64,000 nt of DNA from positions 15,408 through 79,407 of the forward strand of contig CAKOTA010000005.1 in NCBI GenBank assembly GCA_934119965.1, read 5' to 3'. This document shows, piece after piece, positions 49,988-58,908 of the stretch (its first letter is position 1; each line of letters begins with the position of its first letter). Below the pieces are notes generated by a model, which ran no database searches, had not been told where the DNA came from, and worked only from the letters and a program-made list of their open reading frames with translations. Both the position numbers and the translations under genes were made by a program. The DNA comes from an uncultured Bacilli bacterium (GTDB taxonomy: Bacteria; Bacillota_I; Bacilli_A; RF39; UBA660).

Positions 49988-50887
49988 TTATATCTTTAAA
50001 TATTTTTTAACTGCTCTTAAACTTCCTATCATACCAACTACTATACCAATGATAATTAATAAACCTGAAACCATATAGACAAATGGTGTTGGTTCTATTA
50101 ATTTAATAAATGGTGAGAATAATTGACCATTAAATTCTTCATATAAAGTTGCATAAGCATAAACTGTTAATAATACTGGTATTATTGAACCAAACAATCC
50201 TAAAAAGAATCCTTCAAATATAAATGGTATTTTAATATTTATATTTGATGCCCCAACTAATCTCATAATTTCAATTTCTCTTTTTCTTGAATAAATTGTA
50301 ATTTTTATTGTATTAGCAATTAAGAAAGCAGTAACAATGATTAAAGCAACAACCATACCAATTGAAATATTTTTAACAATATCAAATACGGAAATTAATT
50401 GTTCAACCATTCCCTCTCCATATTTAACAACATTTACTTTATCTAGTTTTCCTATTTTCTTAGCTGTATCTCCAATTTTTTCAATATCTTTTACTTTTAC
50501 TGTATAAGTATCTTGTAATGGATTTTCTTCTGGAGTCCAGTTTTGCATAATGTTTTTAAATACTTCTGATGATTCCATCATTTCTTCAGATATTTTTGTT
50601 TTTGATTCAAATGTTACAGATTCAATATTGTCTAATTTTTTTATTTCTGACAATATCTTTTCTCTTCCAGCATCATCGATATCTACATCCAGAAAAGCAA
50701 CTATTGTAACATCTTTTTCAACTAAAGTAGTAAAATTATTAACATTGTATGAAAGAATTATTGAAATAGCAACTACAATTAAAGTAATCGTAATACAAGA
50801 AATAGACGCTAAAGAAAGTGAAAAATTTCTAAATACTCCTTTAAAGGAATCTCTTATGCTTCTATTTATTATTCTTAATGCTCTCAT
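49988..50887 (-). CDS. ftsX: Cell-division ABC permease FtsX
   Basis: The 299-residue protein has the FtsX layout: IINRSIRDSFKGVFRNFSLSLASI at the N-terminus, helix 1, an extracellular domain of about 115 residues (VTIVAFLDVDIDDAGREKI, ESVTFESKTKISEEM), then three C-terminal helices with IYSRKREIEIMRLVGASN. FtsEX controls peptidoglycan hydrolases at division or sporulation. The start is the ATG at 50887, which overlaps ftsE by 26 bases. Confidence 0.93.
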   Translation of the reverse strand: MRALRIINRSIRDSFKGVFRNFSLSLASISCITITLIVVAISIILSYNVNNFTTLVEKDVTIVAFLDVDIDDAGREKILSEIKKLDNIESVTFESKTKISEEMMESSEVFKNIMQNWTPEENPLQDTYTVKVKDIEKIGDTAKKIGKLDKVNVVKYGEGMVEQLISVFDIVKNISIGMVVALIIVTAFLIANTIKITIYSRKREIEIMRLVGASNINIKIPFIFEGFFLGLFGSIIPVLLTVYAYATLYEEFNGQLFSPFIKLIEPTPFVYMVSGLLIIIGIVVGMIGSLRAVKKYLKI

Positions 50888-51569
50888 GATTATAAGTTCC
50901 TTTCTCAAAATCTCTTAATATTCTTCCACTATCTAATAAAATTGTTCTTTTCTTTAATTTATTTACTATTTCAGTATCGTGAGTTACCATTATTATAGTT
51001 GTACCCATTTTATTAATTTCTTCTAATACTTTCATAATTTCCATACTTGTTACTTCATCTAAGTTTCCTGTTGGTTCGTCACAAATTAATAACTTTGGTC
51101 CATTTACAATTGAACGGGCGATTGCTACCCTTTGTTGTTCTCCACCTGATAATTGATGGGGATAATTATTTGCTTTATGTTTTAATCCAACTAAATCCAA
51201 GGCTTTTAATACTTTAGGATAAATTTCAGATTTAGGTTGACCTAAAACTTCCAAAGCAAAAGCTACATTTTCATATACTGTTGATTTGGAAAGTAACTTG
51301 TAATCTTGGAAAACAACTCCTATTTTTCTTCTTAATTTATAAACTTTGCTATTTTTAAGTTTTCCTACATCTAAACCACCAATATTTATTTTACCACTAG
51401 TTGGTTTTTCTTCACGATACATCATTTTTATTAATGTTGATTTACCACAACCAGTAGATCCAATTATAAATACAAAATCGCCTTTTTCAATATTTAAGCT
51501 CATATCATATATAGCTGTTACGCCAGTTTTATATGTTTTTTTTACATTTCTTATTTCTATCAAATTCAT
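50862..51569 (-). CDS. ftsE: Cell-division ATP-binding protein FtsE
   Basis: The 235-residue ABC ATPase has GSTGCGKSTLIKM (Walker A), VVFQDYKLL (Q-loop), LSGGEQQRVAIARSI (signature), LLICDEPTGNLD (Walker B) and TTIIMVTHDTEIV (H-loop). The D-Y-K-LL after the Q-loop is typical of FtsE. It pairs with FtsX. GAGGCGATAAT precedes the ATG, and it starts 2 bases after the YitT-family gene stop. Confidence 0.95.
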   Translation of the reverse strand: MNLIEIRNVKKTYKTGVTAIYDMSLNIEKGDFVFIIGSTGCGKSTLIKMMYREEKPTSGKINIGGLDVGKLKNSKVYKLRRKIGVVFQDYKLLSKSTVYENVAFALEVLGQPKSEIYPKVLKALDLVGLKHKANNYPHQLSGGEQQRVAIARSIVNGPKLLICDEPTGNLDEVTSMEIMKVLEEINKMGTTIIMVTHDTEIVNKLKKRTILLDSGRILRDFEKGTYNHESIKNNK

Positions 51570-51570
51570 A

Positions 51571-52479
51571 TTATCGCCTCAAACTTCCTCCAGACACTTC
51601 ATAAGCGTCTGTTACTAAGAAAAATGCTTTAGGATCTATTCCTAAGATTCCTTCTTTAGCTAAAAAATAATCTTTTGTTGGTATAATACACATTATTACT
51701 TTTTGATGATTACCAGTATAACCACCACGACCATCTAATACCGTAACCCCTTGACTTAAATGTTCCATTATAAATTTTTTAACTGATGTTTCGTGTTCAG
51801 TAACAATATAAAATGCTTTACATTGAGATATTCCTAATATTACTTTATCAGCCATTAAACTTATTATATATAATACTATTACAGCATACATTACATTTTC
51901 CCAAGCATAAACATTATTATTTAGAAAAAATCCTGCGGCTAAAACTATAATACCATCAGACATCAACATTGATTTTCCAATAGATACTTTTCCATATTTC
52001 GCAATTATTTGATTTATTATGTCAGTACCACCTGTTGAAAACCCAGATTTAAAATTAGTTCCTGATCCTAATCCTGCAATTACGGCTCCAAATACAACTA
52101 TTAAAATCATATTATCAATATTAAAATTAATATATTCACCCAAATTAGCAGTTAATTTAATACATAATGGATACATTATTGAACCAGCAATTGATCCTTT
52201 TGTTTTTTCCCAGCCTAATGTAAAATAACTCAATATTAATAATAACATTGAAACTATGAATACAAATAGTGAGGTATCTATTCCAAATAGTTTATTAACA
52301 ACAATAGCAATACCTGATACACCACCATAGACAATACTACGAGGTAAGAAAAATACATTGAAGGCAATTGAAACTAATAAACACCCAATAAATAGTGTAA
52401 AGTATCTTTTAATTTTATTTTTATTATATATTTTTTCAATTATTTCATCTAATTTTTCTTTTTTCTTAAAAATACTCAT
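51571..52479 (-). CDS. YitT-family membrane protein (DUF161/DUF2179)
   Basis: The 302-residue protein has five or six N-terminal helices with AFNVFFLPRSIVYGGVSGIAIV and GSGTNFKSGFSTGGTDIINQI, which hold the Gly-rich YitT signatures. A C-terminal cytosolic DUF2179 domain follows (EHLSQGVTVLDGRGGYTGNHQKVIMCIIP, then IDPKAFFLVTDAYEVSGG). The family is of unknown transport role. Its start overlaps the prfB stop by 4 bases, and ftsE follows. Confidence 0.9.
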   Translation of the reverse strand: MSIFKKKEKLDEIIEKIYNKNKIKRYFTLFIGCLLVSIAFNVFFLPRSIVYGGVSGIAIVVNKLFGIDTSLFVFIVSMLLLILSYFTLGWEKTKGSIAGSIMYPLCIKLTANLGEYINFNIDNMILIVVFGAVIAGLGSGTNFKSGFSTGGTDIINQIIAKYGKVSIGKSMLMSDGIIVLAAGFFLNNNVYAWENVMYAVIVLYIISLMADKVILGISQCKAFYIVTEHETSVKKFIMEHLSQGVTVLDGRGGYTGNHQKVIMCIIPTKDYFLAKEGILGIDPKAFFLVTDAYEVSGGSLRR

Positions 52480-53580
52480 TTTGTTTTTCCTTTCAAATTA
52501 TCATTTATAAATTTATCAATTTCTCCATCTAATACTTTTACAACATTAGTTTCTTCAGTATTTGTTCTATGGTCTTTTACTAATGAATATGGATGCATTA
52601 CATAGCTCCTGATTTGTGATCCAAAATTAATATCTGATAAATTACCTTTTATATCCATTAGTTCTTTATTTCTTTTTTCTAATTCTAAGTTATATAGTTT
52701 ATTTTTTAGTACTTCCATAGCTGTTTCTTTGTTTTGAATTTGACTTCTTTCATTTTGACAAGTAACTACTATTTTAGTAGGTAAATGGGTTATTCTAACT
52801 GCCGAATCAGTTGTATTTACTCCTTGTCCACCTTTACCACTACTTCTATATACATCTATTCTTAAATCTGCTTCATTTATTTCTATATCAATATTTTCTT
52901 TTTCAAATAATGGTGTTACATCAACTGAAGCAAATGAAGTATGTCTTCTTGAGTTAGAATCAAATGGTGATATTCTAACTAGTCTATGAACTCCTTTTTC
53001 ATTTTTTAAATATCCATAAGCATTAATTCCTTTTACTATCAATGTTATACTCTTTATTCCAGCTTCATCACCATATTCGCAATCAATGACATCTACTTTA
53101 TATTTCTTTTTATTACACCATCTGTCATACATTCTATATAACATATTTACCCAGTCGCAAGCTTCTGTTCCGCCAGCCCCAGAATGTAGTTCTAAAACAG
53201 CATCTAACTTATCATATGGTCCATTTAATAATATTTCAATTTCTAGATCTTGAATAGTTTCATTTATTTCATTAACATCATTTTCAATTAATGATTTTAA
53301 TTCATCATCATTAGAATCTTTTAATTCTTTTATTATTTCAAAATTATCATTGATTTTTTGTTTTAAAGTTTCAACTTTTTCTACTTTATTTTTTAAATCG
53401 TTCAATTCATTTATTATTTTTTCGCTTAATCTTTTATCATTCCAAAAATTAGGTTCATTCATTTTTTCTTCTAATTCTTTTATTCTAATTTTTTTCTTGT
53501 CTGGTTCAAAGAGCCCTCCATAATTCTTCAATTCTATTAGAATAATTCAAATATGTGTTATAAAGTTCATTTAATTCCAT
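52476..53580 (-). CDS. prfB: Peptide chain release factor 2 with programmed +1 frameshift
   Basis: Translation starts at the ATG at 53580 (AGGAGG 7 bases upstream) and reads 24 codons to an in-frame TGA at 53506-53508. The site TGG-AGG-GCT-CTT-TGA-A has the internal Shine-Dalgarno AGGG and the slippery CTT-TGA of prfB, so a +1 shift yields L-E-P-D and the main frame. The 367-residue product contains LHSGAGGTEACDWV, VDVYRSSGKGGQGVNTTDSAVRITH with the GGQ motif, and the RF2 SPF tripeptide (ISPFDSNSRRHTSFASV). RF2 terminates at UGA and UAA, which confirms that TGA is a stop codon here. Confidence 0.95.
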
Positions 53581-53625
53581 TTTATAACCTCCTACTCTTA
53601 TTAATTATAACATTTTATAGATAAA

Positions 53626-53656
53626 AAAAAAAGAATTTTTATGATAAAAATTCTTA
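53626..53656 (-). terminator. Terminator of the toxin transcript upstream of prfB
   Basis: AAGAATTTTT/AAAAATTCTT stem with a run of ten T on the minus strand. It would end the leftward toxin mRNA, giving it a 3' part fully opposite the antisense RNA. Confidence 0.8.
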
Positions 53657-53743
53657 CTATAAATATATTTATTAAATAAATTTTATTATTATTCGACAAA
53701 TTATAATATTTACTTTTTTATATTGATGTGTTATTATGTATAT

Positions 53744-53843
53744 AGATGAGTTATCGCTCATATAATAAAAGGGAACATTCATTATGAATGTCTACCTATA
53801 TTTGGTGAGACATTTAAGTCATCGACTTAAGTGTCATTTTTTT
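53744..53843 (+). ncRNA. Antisense antitoxin RNA, tandem module copy 1
   Basis: TTTACT, 17 bp and an extended -10 TGTTATTAT (TATTAT 53732-53737) start an RNA of about 100 nt. It ends in a 27-nt hairpin (GACATTTAAGTC / GACTTAAGTGTC, 53809-53835) and seven T. It is complementary to the 3' end and trailer of the toxin mRNA encoded on the other strand. A GAACATTCATTATGAATGTCT stem forms its central hairpin. Confidence 0.65.
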
Positions 53844-53926
53844 ATTACTAAAACCAATATTATTAGTTGTAATAAAATAAAGGAGAAAGAAGAAAGTATT
53901 TTTAAATAAAACTCTCTTTTTTTCAT
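53834..53926 (-). CDS. Small hydrophobic type I toxin, tandem module copy 1
   Basis: The 30-residue peptide MKKREFYLKILSSFSFILLQ... has a basic N-terminus, one hydrophobic helix and a Lys-Lys end, typical of type I membrane toxins. AGGAGG lies 7 bases upstream. The stop codon lies inside the terminator stem of the convergent RNA, so toxin mRNA and antisense RNA overlap at their 3' ends as in TxpA/RatA and BsrG/SR4. The peptide is unrelated in sequence to the one at 44746-44820. Confidence 0.7.
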   Translation of the reverse strand: MKKREFYLKILSSFSFILLQLIILVLVIKK

Positions 53927-54088
53927 CTTTAAACCTCCTTTCTTTTTTTAGATAAGAGGTAGACACCCATTAAATGTTCCATTTTATATTTTATAATATT
54001 TAAAACAAAAAGTAATTATTTTTCGTTCGACAAAATTAGACATAGTTATAATATTTACTTTTTTTTATTGGTGTGTTACTATGTATAT

Positions 54089-54189
54089 AGATGAGTTATT
54101 GCTCATATAATAAAAAAGGAACATTCATTATGAATGTCTACCAAAATTTGACTAGACATTTAAGTCATCGACTTAAGTGTCATTTTTTT
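54089..54189 (+). ncRNA. Antisense antitoxin RNA, tandem module copy 2
   Basis: This is a near-copy of the RNA at 53744-53843 with TGTTACTAT as extended -10 (TACTAT 54077-54082), the same central and terminator hairpins (54155-54181) and seven T. All parts needed for expression remain, although the facing toxin is broken. Confidence 0.6.
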
Positions 54190-54266
54190 ATTACTAAAAC
54201 TAATATTATTAGCTGTAATAAAATAAAGGAGAAAGAAAAAAGTATTTTTAAATAAAACTCTCTTTT
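54180..54266 (-). pseudogene. Toxin remnant, tandem module copy 2
   Basis: The frame KREFYLKILFSFSFILLQ...IKK is preserved to its stop with two or three substitutions relative to copy 1. The ATG and AGGAGG are gone; the aligned bases read AAGAAGAGAAAAG. The toxin can no longer be translated efficiently, leaving an orphan antisense RNA that could still act on copy 1. Confidence 0.65.
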
Positions 54267-54353
54267 CTCTTCTTTTAATATTCTTTTTCGATTAAGAAAT
54301 AGTGTTTTATAGCAAAAAAAGAATCTATTATTTTTATTATATTGCTTATAATT

Positions 54354-54791
54354 TTATATTTTTTTTCTTAAGATAGTTGTAAAATTTAAAAAATTATTAT
54401 TTTTATACAAATTTATTGCATTTTGATTTTTATCAAATGCTTGCACATCAATAAATTTTACATTTCGAGATTTTAGCTCTAATTCCATCTTTTTTAGAAG
54501 TTCAGTAGCTATTCCTTGTTTTCGGTATTCTTTATTAACATATAAGAAATTAATTTTTGCGATATTATTTATATTAATATCTCTCTTGATAATGCTTGAA
54601 TATATAAACCCACATATCATATTGTTTTTTTCAAATACAAAAATGATAATATTTTCATCCAAACCGTATGATAAACTTTTAAATTTGAATTTTTTATTAT
54701 AATTTTCATCATACTTTGCCTCTTCAAAAAGAAATTTTTTAAATAAATAATCAAGTTCAATAAAATCTCTATTCTCTGCTTTTCTTATCAT
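54354..54791 (-). CDS. GNAT-family N-acetyltransferase
   Basis: The 145-residue protein has the GNAT fold: N-terminal IRKAENRDFIELDYLF, a central strand NIAKINFLYVNKEYRKQGIATELLKKM with the acetyl-CoA loop Q-x-x-G-I/A, and C-terminal DVQAFDKNQNAINLYKNNNF. The substrate cannot be predicted. The ribosome-binding site is weak. It lies next to the duplicated toxin module and may be part of the same accessory patch. Confidence 0.85.
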   Translation of the reverse strand: MIRKAENRDFIELDYLFKKFLFEEAKYDENYNKKFKFKSLSYGLDENIIIFVFEKNNMICGFIYSSIIKRDININNIAKINFLYVNKEYRKQGIATELLKKMELELKSRNVKFIDVQAFDKNQNAINLYKNNNFLNFTTILRKKI

Positions 54792-54834
54792 ATTTTAGTT
54801 TCTCTTTTTTATTACTTTATAATATATTCAAATT

Positions 54835-55110
54835 TTATTCTTTTTCTAAAATAAAATATTTACAATCATAAGCACAATTATTTCTTAAATAATCTTTTCT
54901 TTTTTCAAAATCATTTATTTCTTTATATAGTTTATTTTCTTTCTTACAAAAACCCTTTAGTCTTAATTTGCCATAGGCCCAATCACCTAATACATAATCA
55001 TAATCATAAAAATAATCAGTTAATTTATTTTCTACTTCTTCTTGATCAAATCCATCCTTATAATTTGTAATTAAGTTATATTTAATATCATTTATTACAA
55101 CCATTTTCAT
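54835..55110 (-). CDS. yutD: YutD-family protein
   Basis: The 91-residue protein carries the YutD signature YDYVLGDWAYGKLRLKGF and a C-terminal YLRNNCAYDCKYFIL. The family occurs in Bacilli and its role is unknown. I start at 55110 after AGGTGATATA; the upstream open frame belongs to the yunB end. It follows yunB, as in the yutD-yunB area of Bacillus. Confidence 0.85.
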   Translation of the reverse strand: MKMVVINDIKYNLITNYKDGFDQEEVENKLTDYFYDYDYVLGDWAYGKLRLKGFCKKENKLYKEINDFEKRKDYLRNNCAYDCKYFILEKE

Positions 55111-55141
55111 TATATCACCTATTAAAATTATAACATATTTT

Positions 55142-55855
55142 TTAACTTGAAGAAAGTGTATATGGGTTAAAATAGTATCCTGGAACTGTTCCATTTATAA
55201 TTTTTATTGATATTGGCACTACTGTTTCTACTTGAATTTGTTTTGTATCAAATGGTAGTATTACTTGTTCTTCAGCTATTATTTTTACCCCTAATTCAAT
55301 TACAGCATTATTAATTCCATACTCTTTTATATCTGTTACTATATCGGTTGTTATATCACCAATTAAACTCAATTTGACTGGTATTTTGGGTCCTAAATTA
55401 GCAAGCAATCCATTATTAAATATAATTCCTGATGGTACTTGATAAATAATGCCACTCTTCAATTTTTCTGAATTAACATTAATATTTTCATTATCGGATA
55501 ACCCAATATCTCCTAATTCACCCTTCTCTAATTTTCTTAAATATTCTTTAACATTTATACTAACTTCTTTTAAAATATTATTAATCTCATATGTATTATA
55601 ATTTGTTTCTTTTCCATCAGTTATAAATAAATTATCACTTTTAAATTTTTCACCTAACTCATTATCAATAGCATTTCCGATTACTAAAACTGCTATTTTT
55701 TTTGCCTGTTTTTCAGCATAATTCATTATAATTGGAGTTAACTTTTTTCCTATAAAATTAAACACTACAAATAATGTAATTATAATCATTACAATTAATA
55801 AAATTATAACATTGTGATTTTTGTTTTTTTTCTTTTTTAGTTTTATCTTTCTCAT
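55142..55855 (-). CDS. yunB: Sporulation protein YunB
   Basis: The 237-residue protein has one N-terminal transmembrane helix. The extracellular part has YAEKQAKKIAVLVIGNAIDNEL, then PSGIIFNNGLLANLGPKIPVKLSLIGDITTDI and EYGINNAVIELGVKI, the YunB pattern. It is made in the mother cell under sigma-E in Bacillus and needed for full sporulation. The ribosome-binding site is poor, so the start is slightly uncertain. Confidence 0.9.
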   Translation of the reverse strand: MRKIKLKKKKNKNHNVIILLIVMIIITLFVVFNFIGKKLTPIIMNYAEKQAKKIAVLVIGNAIDNELGEKFKSDNLFITDGKETNYNTYEINNILKEVSINVKEYLRKLEKGELGDIGLSDNENINVNSEKLKSGIIYQVPSGIIFNNGLLANLGPKIPVKLSLIGDITTDIVTDIKEYGINNAVIELGVKIIAEEQVILPFDTKQIQVETVVPISIKIINGTVPGYYFNPYTLSSS

Positions 55856-55867
55856 AATTAATTATAT

Positions 55868-55896
55868 AATAAAAAACAGAATAAAATTCTGTTTTA
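55868..55896 (-). terminator. Terminator after nrdG
   Basis: AAAACAGAAT/ATTCTGTTTT stem followed by T-rich sequence on the minus strand, directly after the nrdG stop. Confidence 0.85.
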
Positions 55897-56442
55897 AACA
55901 AATAAATATTTGCCTCTTTTAACTTCTTGTTCATTGTACTTATCTACTATTACAATTTCATTTTTTATTAATGACTGTTGAACATCGATAATTCTTTGAT
56001 TTTTTGAACCTCTATATGGGGCTTCATAAGTTTTTTCTTCTAGAACAAACTTACCATCAATTAGGACATCAATATTTTTTAATAATTCAATTATGACTGG
56101 TTTCGTTCTCCCAAGTGTCTTTAATTGGTCAAATGTAAAACCTGTATATGTCCATACATTTAAGCCTATCTTTTTAGCAAACTTAGCTATTTCTAAACAA
56201 GCGTCTGGTTGCATAAATGGGTCGCCTCCTGACAAGGTTATACCATCTTGGAATTTTAAGTTCATCAATTCCTTTTTTATATCCTCAATATCTATCAAGG
56301 CACCACCATTAAAATCGTGAGTTTCTGGATTATGACATCCTTTACAATTATGACTACAACCTTGGGTCCAAATTACAGTTCTTATTCCTTCACCATCTAC
56401 AACACTATCATATTGAAGTGGAGCAGCTAATCTAATTTTCAT
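55894..56442 (-). CDS. nrdG: Anaerobic ribonucleotide reductase activase
   Basis: The 182-residue radical-SAM enzyme has CSHNCKGC (Cys29, 33, 36) binding the FeS cluster, then LSGGDPFMQPDACL and VWTYTGFTFDQL. It makes the glycyl radical on the reductase. The ATG overlaps the stop of the 57-codon glycyl-radical peptide gene (TAATG). The final part, with PYRGSKNQRIIDVQQSL, matches NrdG. It ends at a clear terminator. Confidence 0.95.
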   Translation of the reverse strand: MKIRLAAPLQYDSVVDGEGIRTVIWTQGCSHNCKGCHNPETHDFNGGALIDIEDIKKELMNLKFQDGITLSGGDPFMQPDACLEIAKFAKKIGLNVWTYTGFTFDQLKTLGRTKPVIIELLKNIDVLIDGKFVLEEKTYEAPYRGSKNQRIIDVQQSLIKNEIVIVDKYNEQEVKRGKYLFV

Positions 56443-56615
56443 TAGCTAGCCTTCTTTTCAACAGAATATTCATTTAGGTCTTTTAAACTATGTTTAACTC
56501 TATCTCTTTCTTCAGCTCTTTTAGCATTATTAAATCTTTTTACATCTCCTGCTAAATAACCTGTTACTCTTCTAATTCTTTCGAATCCTACATTTTCACC
56601 TACTACTTTTTCCAT
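56442..56615 (-). CDS. nrdD: Separate glycyl-radical domain of the anaerobic ribonucleotide reductase
   Basis: The 57-codon gene between nrdD and nrdG encodes ERIRRVTGYLAGDVKRFNNA and then AKRAEERDRVKHSL. This is the C-terminal glycyl-radical segment of NrdD, with RVTGYL holding the radical Gly (residue 19). The large NrdD gene ends just after its zinc site and lacks this segment, so the enzyme is split into two polypeptides. AGGAGG precedes the ATG. The start lies 10 bases after the large gene and the stop overlaps nrdG. Confidence 0.85.
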   Translation of the reverse strand: MEKVVGENVGFERIRRVTGYLAGDVKRFNNAKRAEERDRVKHSLKDLNEYSVEKKAS

Positions 56616-56625
56616 ATATTGCCTC

Positions 56626-58908
56626 CTACTTATCTAATAATATACCTTCAAATTCTCTTCTTCCACATTTTGGACATACATCTTTAATAATTCCAACATA
56701 TCCACAAACAGGATCTCTATCTACTGGGTGGTTAATTGCTCCATAACCAATTCCAGATTCTTTCATTAATCTTATTACTTTTTCGAATGCTTCAACATTT
56801 TGAGTTAAATCTCCGTCCATTTCAATATAACTAATATGTCCAGCATTAGTTAAAGCATGGAATGGAGCTTCTTTTTTAATTTTATTTACTATTGAAGTAT
56901 TGTAATAAACCGGTACATGGAATGAATTTGTATAATAATCTCTATCAGTTACACCTTTAATTTTTCCATATATTGCTTTATCAATATTAACAAATCTACC
57001 TGATAAACCTTCAGCTGGAGTTGCTAAACAAGTAAAATTCAAATTGTATTTTTCACTATATTCATCACATTTATCACGCATAAATTTAATGATTTTAATT
57101 CCTAGTTTTTCAGCCTCATCACTTTCTCCGTGATGTTCACCGATTAGAGCTTTTAATGTTTCAGCTAAACCAATAAATCCAATTGATAGTGTACCATGTT
57201 TAAGTACTCTTCTAATTCTATCATTTGGTTTTAATGTTTCCCCATCATTCCATACTCCTTCTCCTAATAAGAATGGAAAATTATAAACTTTTTTACTACA
57301 TTGAATTTCAAATCTTTCTAATAATTGGTCTTTAACTAATTCCATTGTTTCTTCTAATTCATTAAAGAAACCTTTCATATCAGCTTTATCTCTTTCTTTT
57401 AAACAAATACCATGTTTAATACCAATTCTTGGTAAGTTAATTGAAGTGAATGATAAATTTCCTCTTCCTGTTACTATTTGATTTTGTTTATCAGTAACAT
57501 CTCCAATAACTCTTGTACGACATCCCATATAAGATATTTCTGTATTATAATCATCTGGTTTATAGTAAATTATGTTGTGTGGAGCATCTATAAAAGAGAA
57601 ATTTGGAAATAATCTTTTAGCAGATACTTTACAAGCTAATTTAAATAAATCATAATTTGGATCTCCGGGATTATAGTTTATTCCTTCTTTTACTTTAAAT
57701 ATAGATACTGGGAATATTGGAGTTTCTCCCATTCCTAGTCCAGCATCTGTTACTTTTAAGAAATTATCTATTACCATTCTCCCTTCTTTTGAAGTACAAG
57801 TACCAAAGTTAATTGATGAGAAAGGTACTTGGGCACCAGCACGGGAATGCATTGTATTTAAATTATGAATAAATGCTTCCATTGCTTGATATGTCATTCG
57901 ATCAGTTTTTTGTAATGCTTTTTCATAAGATAAATCGAATATTCTTTTTACTTCTTTTGATTCTTTATAAAATGGTGCGAATAATTCTATATCTAATTCA
58001 ATTGTATCAAGTTTATCTATTTCTTTTATTACTCTATCAAAGTTTACAAATGAAATGAAATCACTATATTCTAATAAATCATATAATTGTTGTTTAAATT
58101 GTTTTTTAAATGTTTTTACAACTCCTGGTGCCATATAATAATCAAATGCTGGAATTGATTGACCACCATGTTGATCATTTTGATTTGCTTGAATTGCAAT
58201 GGCTGCAAGTGCTGAATACGACATTATATCATTTGGTTCTCTTAGGTGTCCATGACCTGTATCAAATCCACCTTTAAATAATTTTTCTAGATTTATTTGA
58301 CAACAAGTTGTTGTTCCCATTGGTAGAAAGTCCATATCGTGAATATGAATTTCACCGCTATCGTGTGCTTCAGCAAATTTTGGTTTCATTAAATATGCTT
58401 TAGCAAATTCTTTTGATACAGTTGAACCATATTGTAACATTGTTCCCATAGCTGTATCTCCATCGATATTAGCATTTTCTCTTTTAGCGTCTTCTTCATT
58501 AGCTGATTTAAGTCCTAAAGATTCTATTGATTTTAAAAATTTATGAGTTTTCTTTTCTCCGAAGAATAATTCTCTTGAAGAATTTCTTCTTTCTCTATAT
58601 TCGGAAAAAGATTTATATACATCGTTGTATCCTTTTTTTTCTAATTCCTCTTCAATTAAATCTTGAATTTGTTCAATTTTAATTTTTGTTTCATTTTTGA
58701 AATCTTTTTCGATTCTGTTCATTACAGATTGATATACTTTTTGAATATCTTTCTCATTATATACCTTTGTTTCTCCATCATCATCTGTATCATTTACGAT
58801 ACTATCAAAGCCTTTTTTTATGGCAATTGCTATTTTTGATCCATCAAAATCTACTTTTTTGCCATTTCTTTTTTCTACTTTTAATGTAGCTAATAATTCT
58901 TCAACCAT
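56626..58908 (-). CDS. nrdD: Anaerobic ribonucleoside-triphosphate reductase, large part
   Basis: The 760-residue protein has an N-terminal ATP-cone (LKVEKRNGKKVDFDGSKIAIAIKKGF) and the catalytic barrel with EIHIHDMDFLPMGTTTCCQI, HNLNTMHSRAGAQVPFSSIN and the active-site YNTSIVNKIKKEAPFHALTNAGHISYIEMDG region. A C-terminal zinc-type site follows (DPVCGYVG, DVCPKCGRREFE). It reduces NTPs to dNTPs without oxygen. The usual last 50 residues with the radical Gly are missing and are supplied by the 57-codon gene downstream. GAGGTACAGAAT precedes the start. Confidence 0.95.
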   Translation of the reverse strand: MVEELLATLKVEKRNGKKVDFDGSKIAIAIKKGFDSIVNDTDDDGETKVYNEKDIQKVYQSVMNRIEKDFKNETKIKIEQIQDLIEEELEKKGYNDVYKSFSEYRERRNSSRELFFGEKKTHKFLKSIESLGLKSANEEDAKRENANIDGDTAMGTMLQYGSTVSKEFAKAYLMKPKFAEAHDSGEIHIHDMDFLPMGTTTCCQINLEKLFKGGFDTGHGHLREPNDIMSYSALAAIAIQANQNDQHGGQSIPAFDYYMAPGVVKTFKKQFKQQLYDLLEYSDFISFVNFDRVIKEIDKLDTIELDIELFAPFYKESKEVKRIFDLSYEKALQKTDRMTYQAMEAFIHNLNTMHSRAGAQVPFSSINFGTCTSKEGRMVIDNFLKVTDAGLGMGETPIFPVSIFKVKEGINYNPGDPNYDLFKLACKVSAKRLFPNFSFIDAPHNIIYYKPDDYNTEISYMGCRTRVIGDVTDKQNQIVTGRGNLSFTSINLPRIGIKHGICLKERDKADMKGFFNELEETMELVKDQLLERFEIQCSKKVYNFPFLLGEGVWNDGETLKPNDRIRRVLKHGTLSIGFIGLAETLKALIGEHHGESDEAEKLGIKIIKFMRDKCDEYSEKYNLNFTCLATPAEGLSGRFVNIDKAIYGKIKGVTDRDYYTNSFHVPVYYNTSIVNKIKKEAPFHALTNAGHISYIEMDGDLTQNVEAFEKVIRLMKESGIGYGAINHPVDRDPVCGYVGIIKDVCPKCGRREFEGILLDK

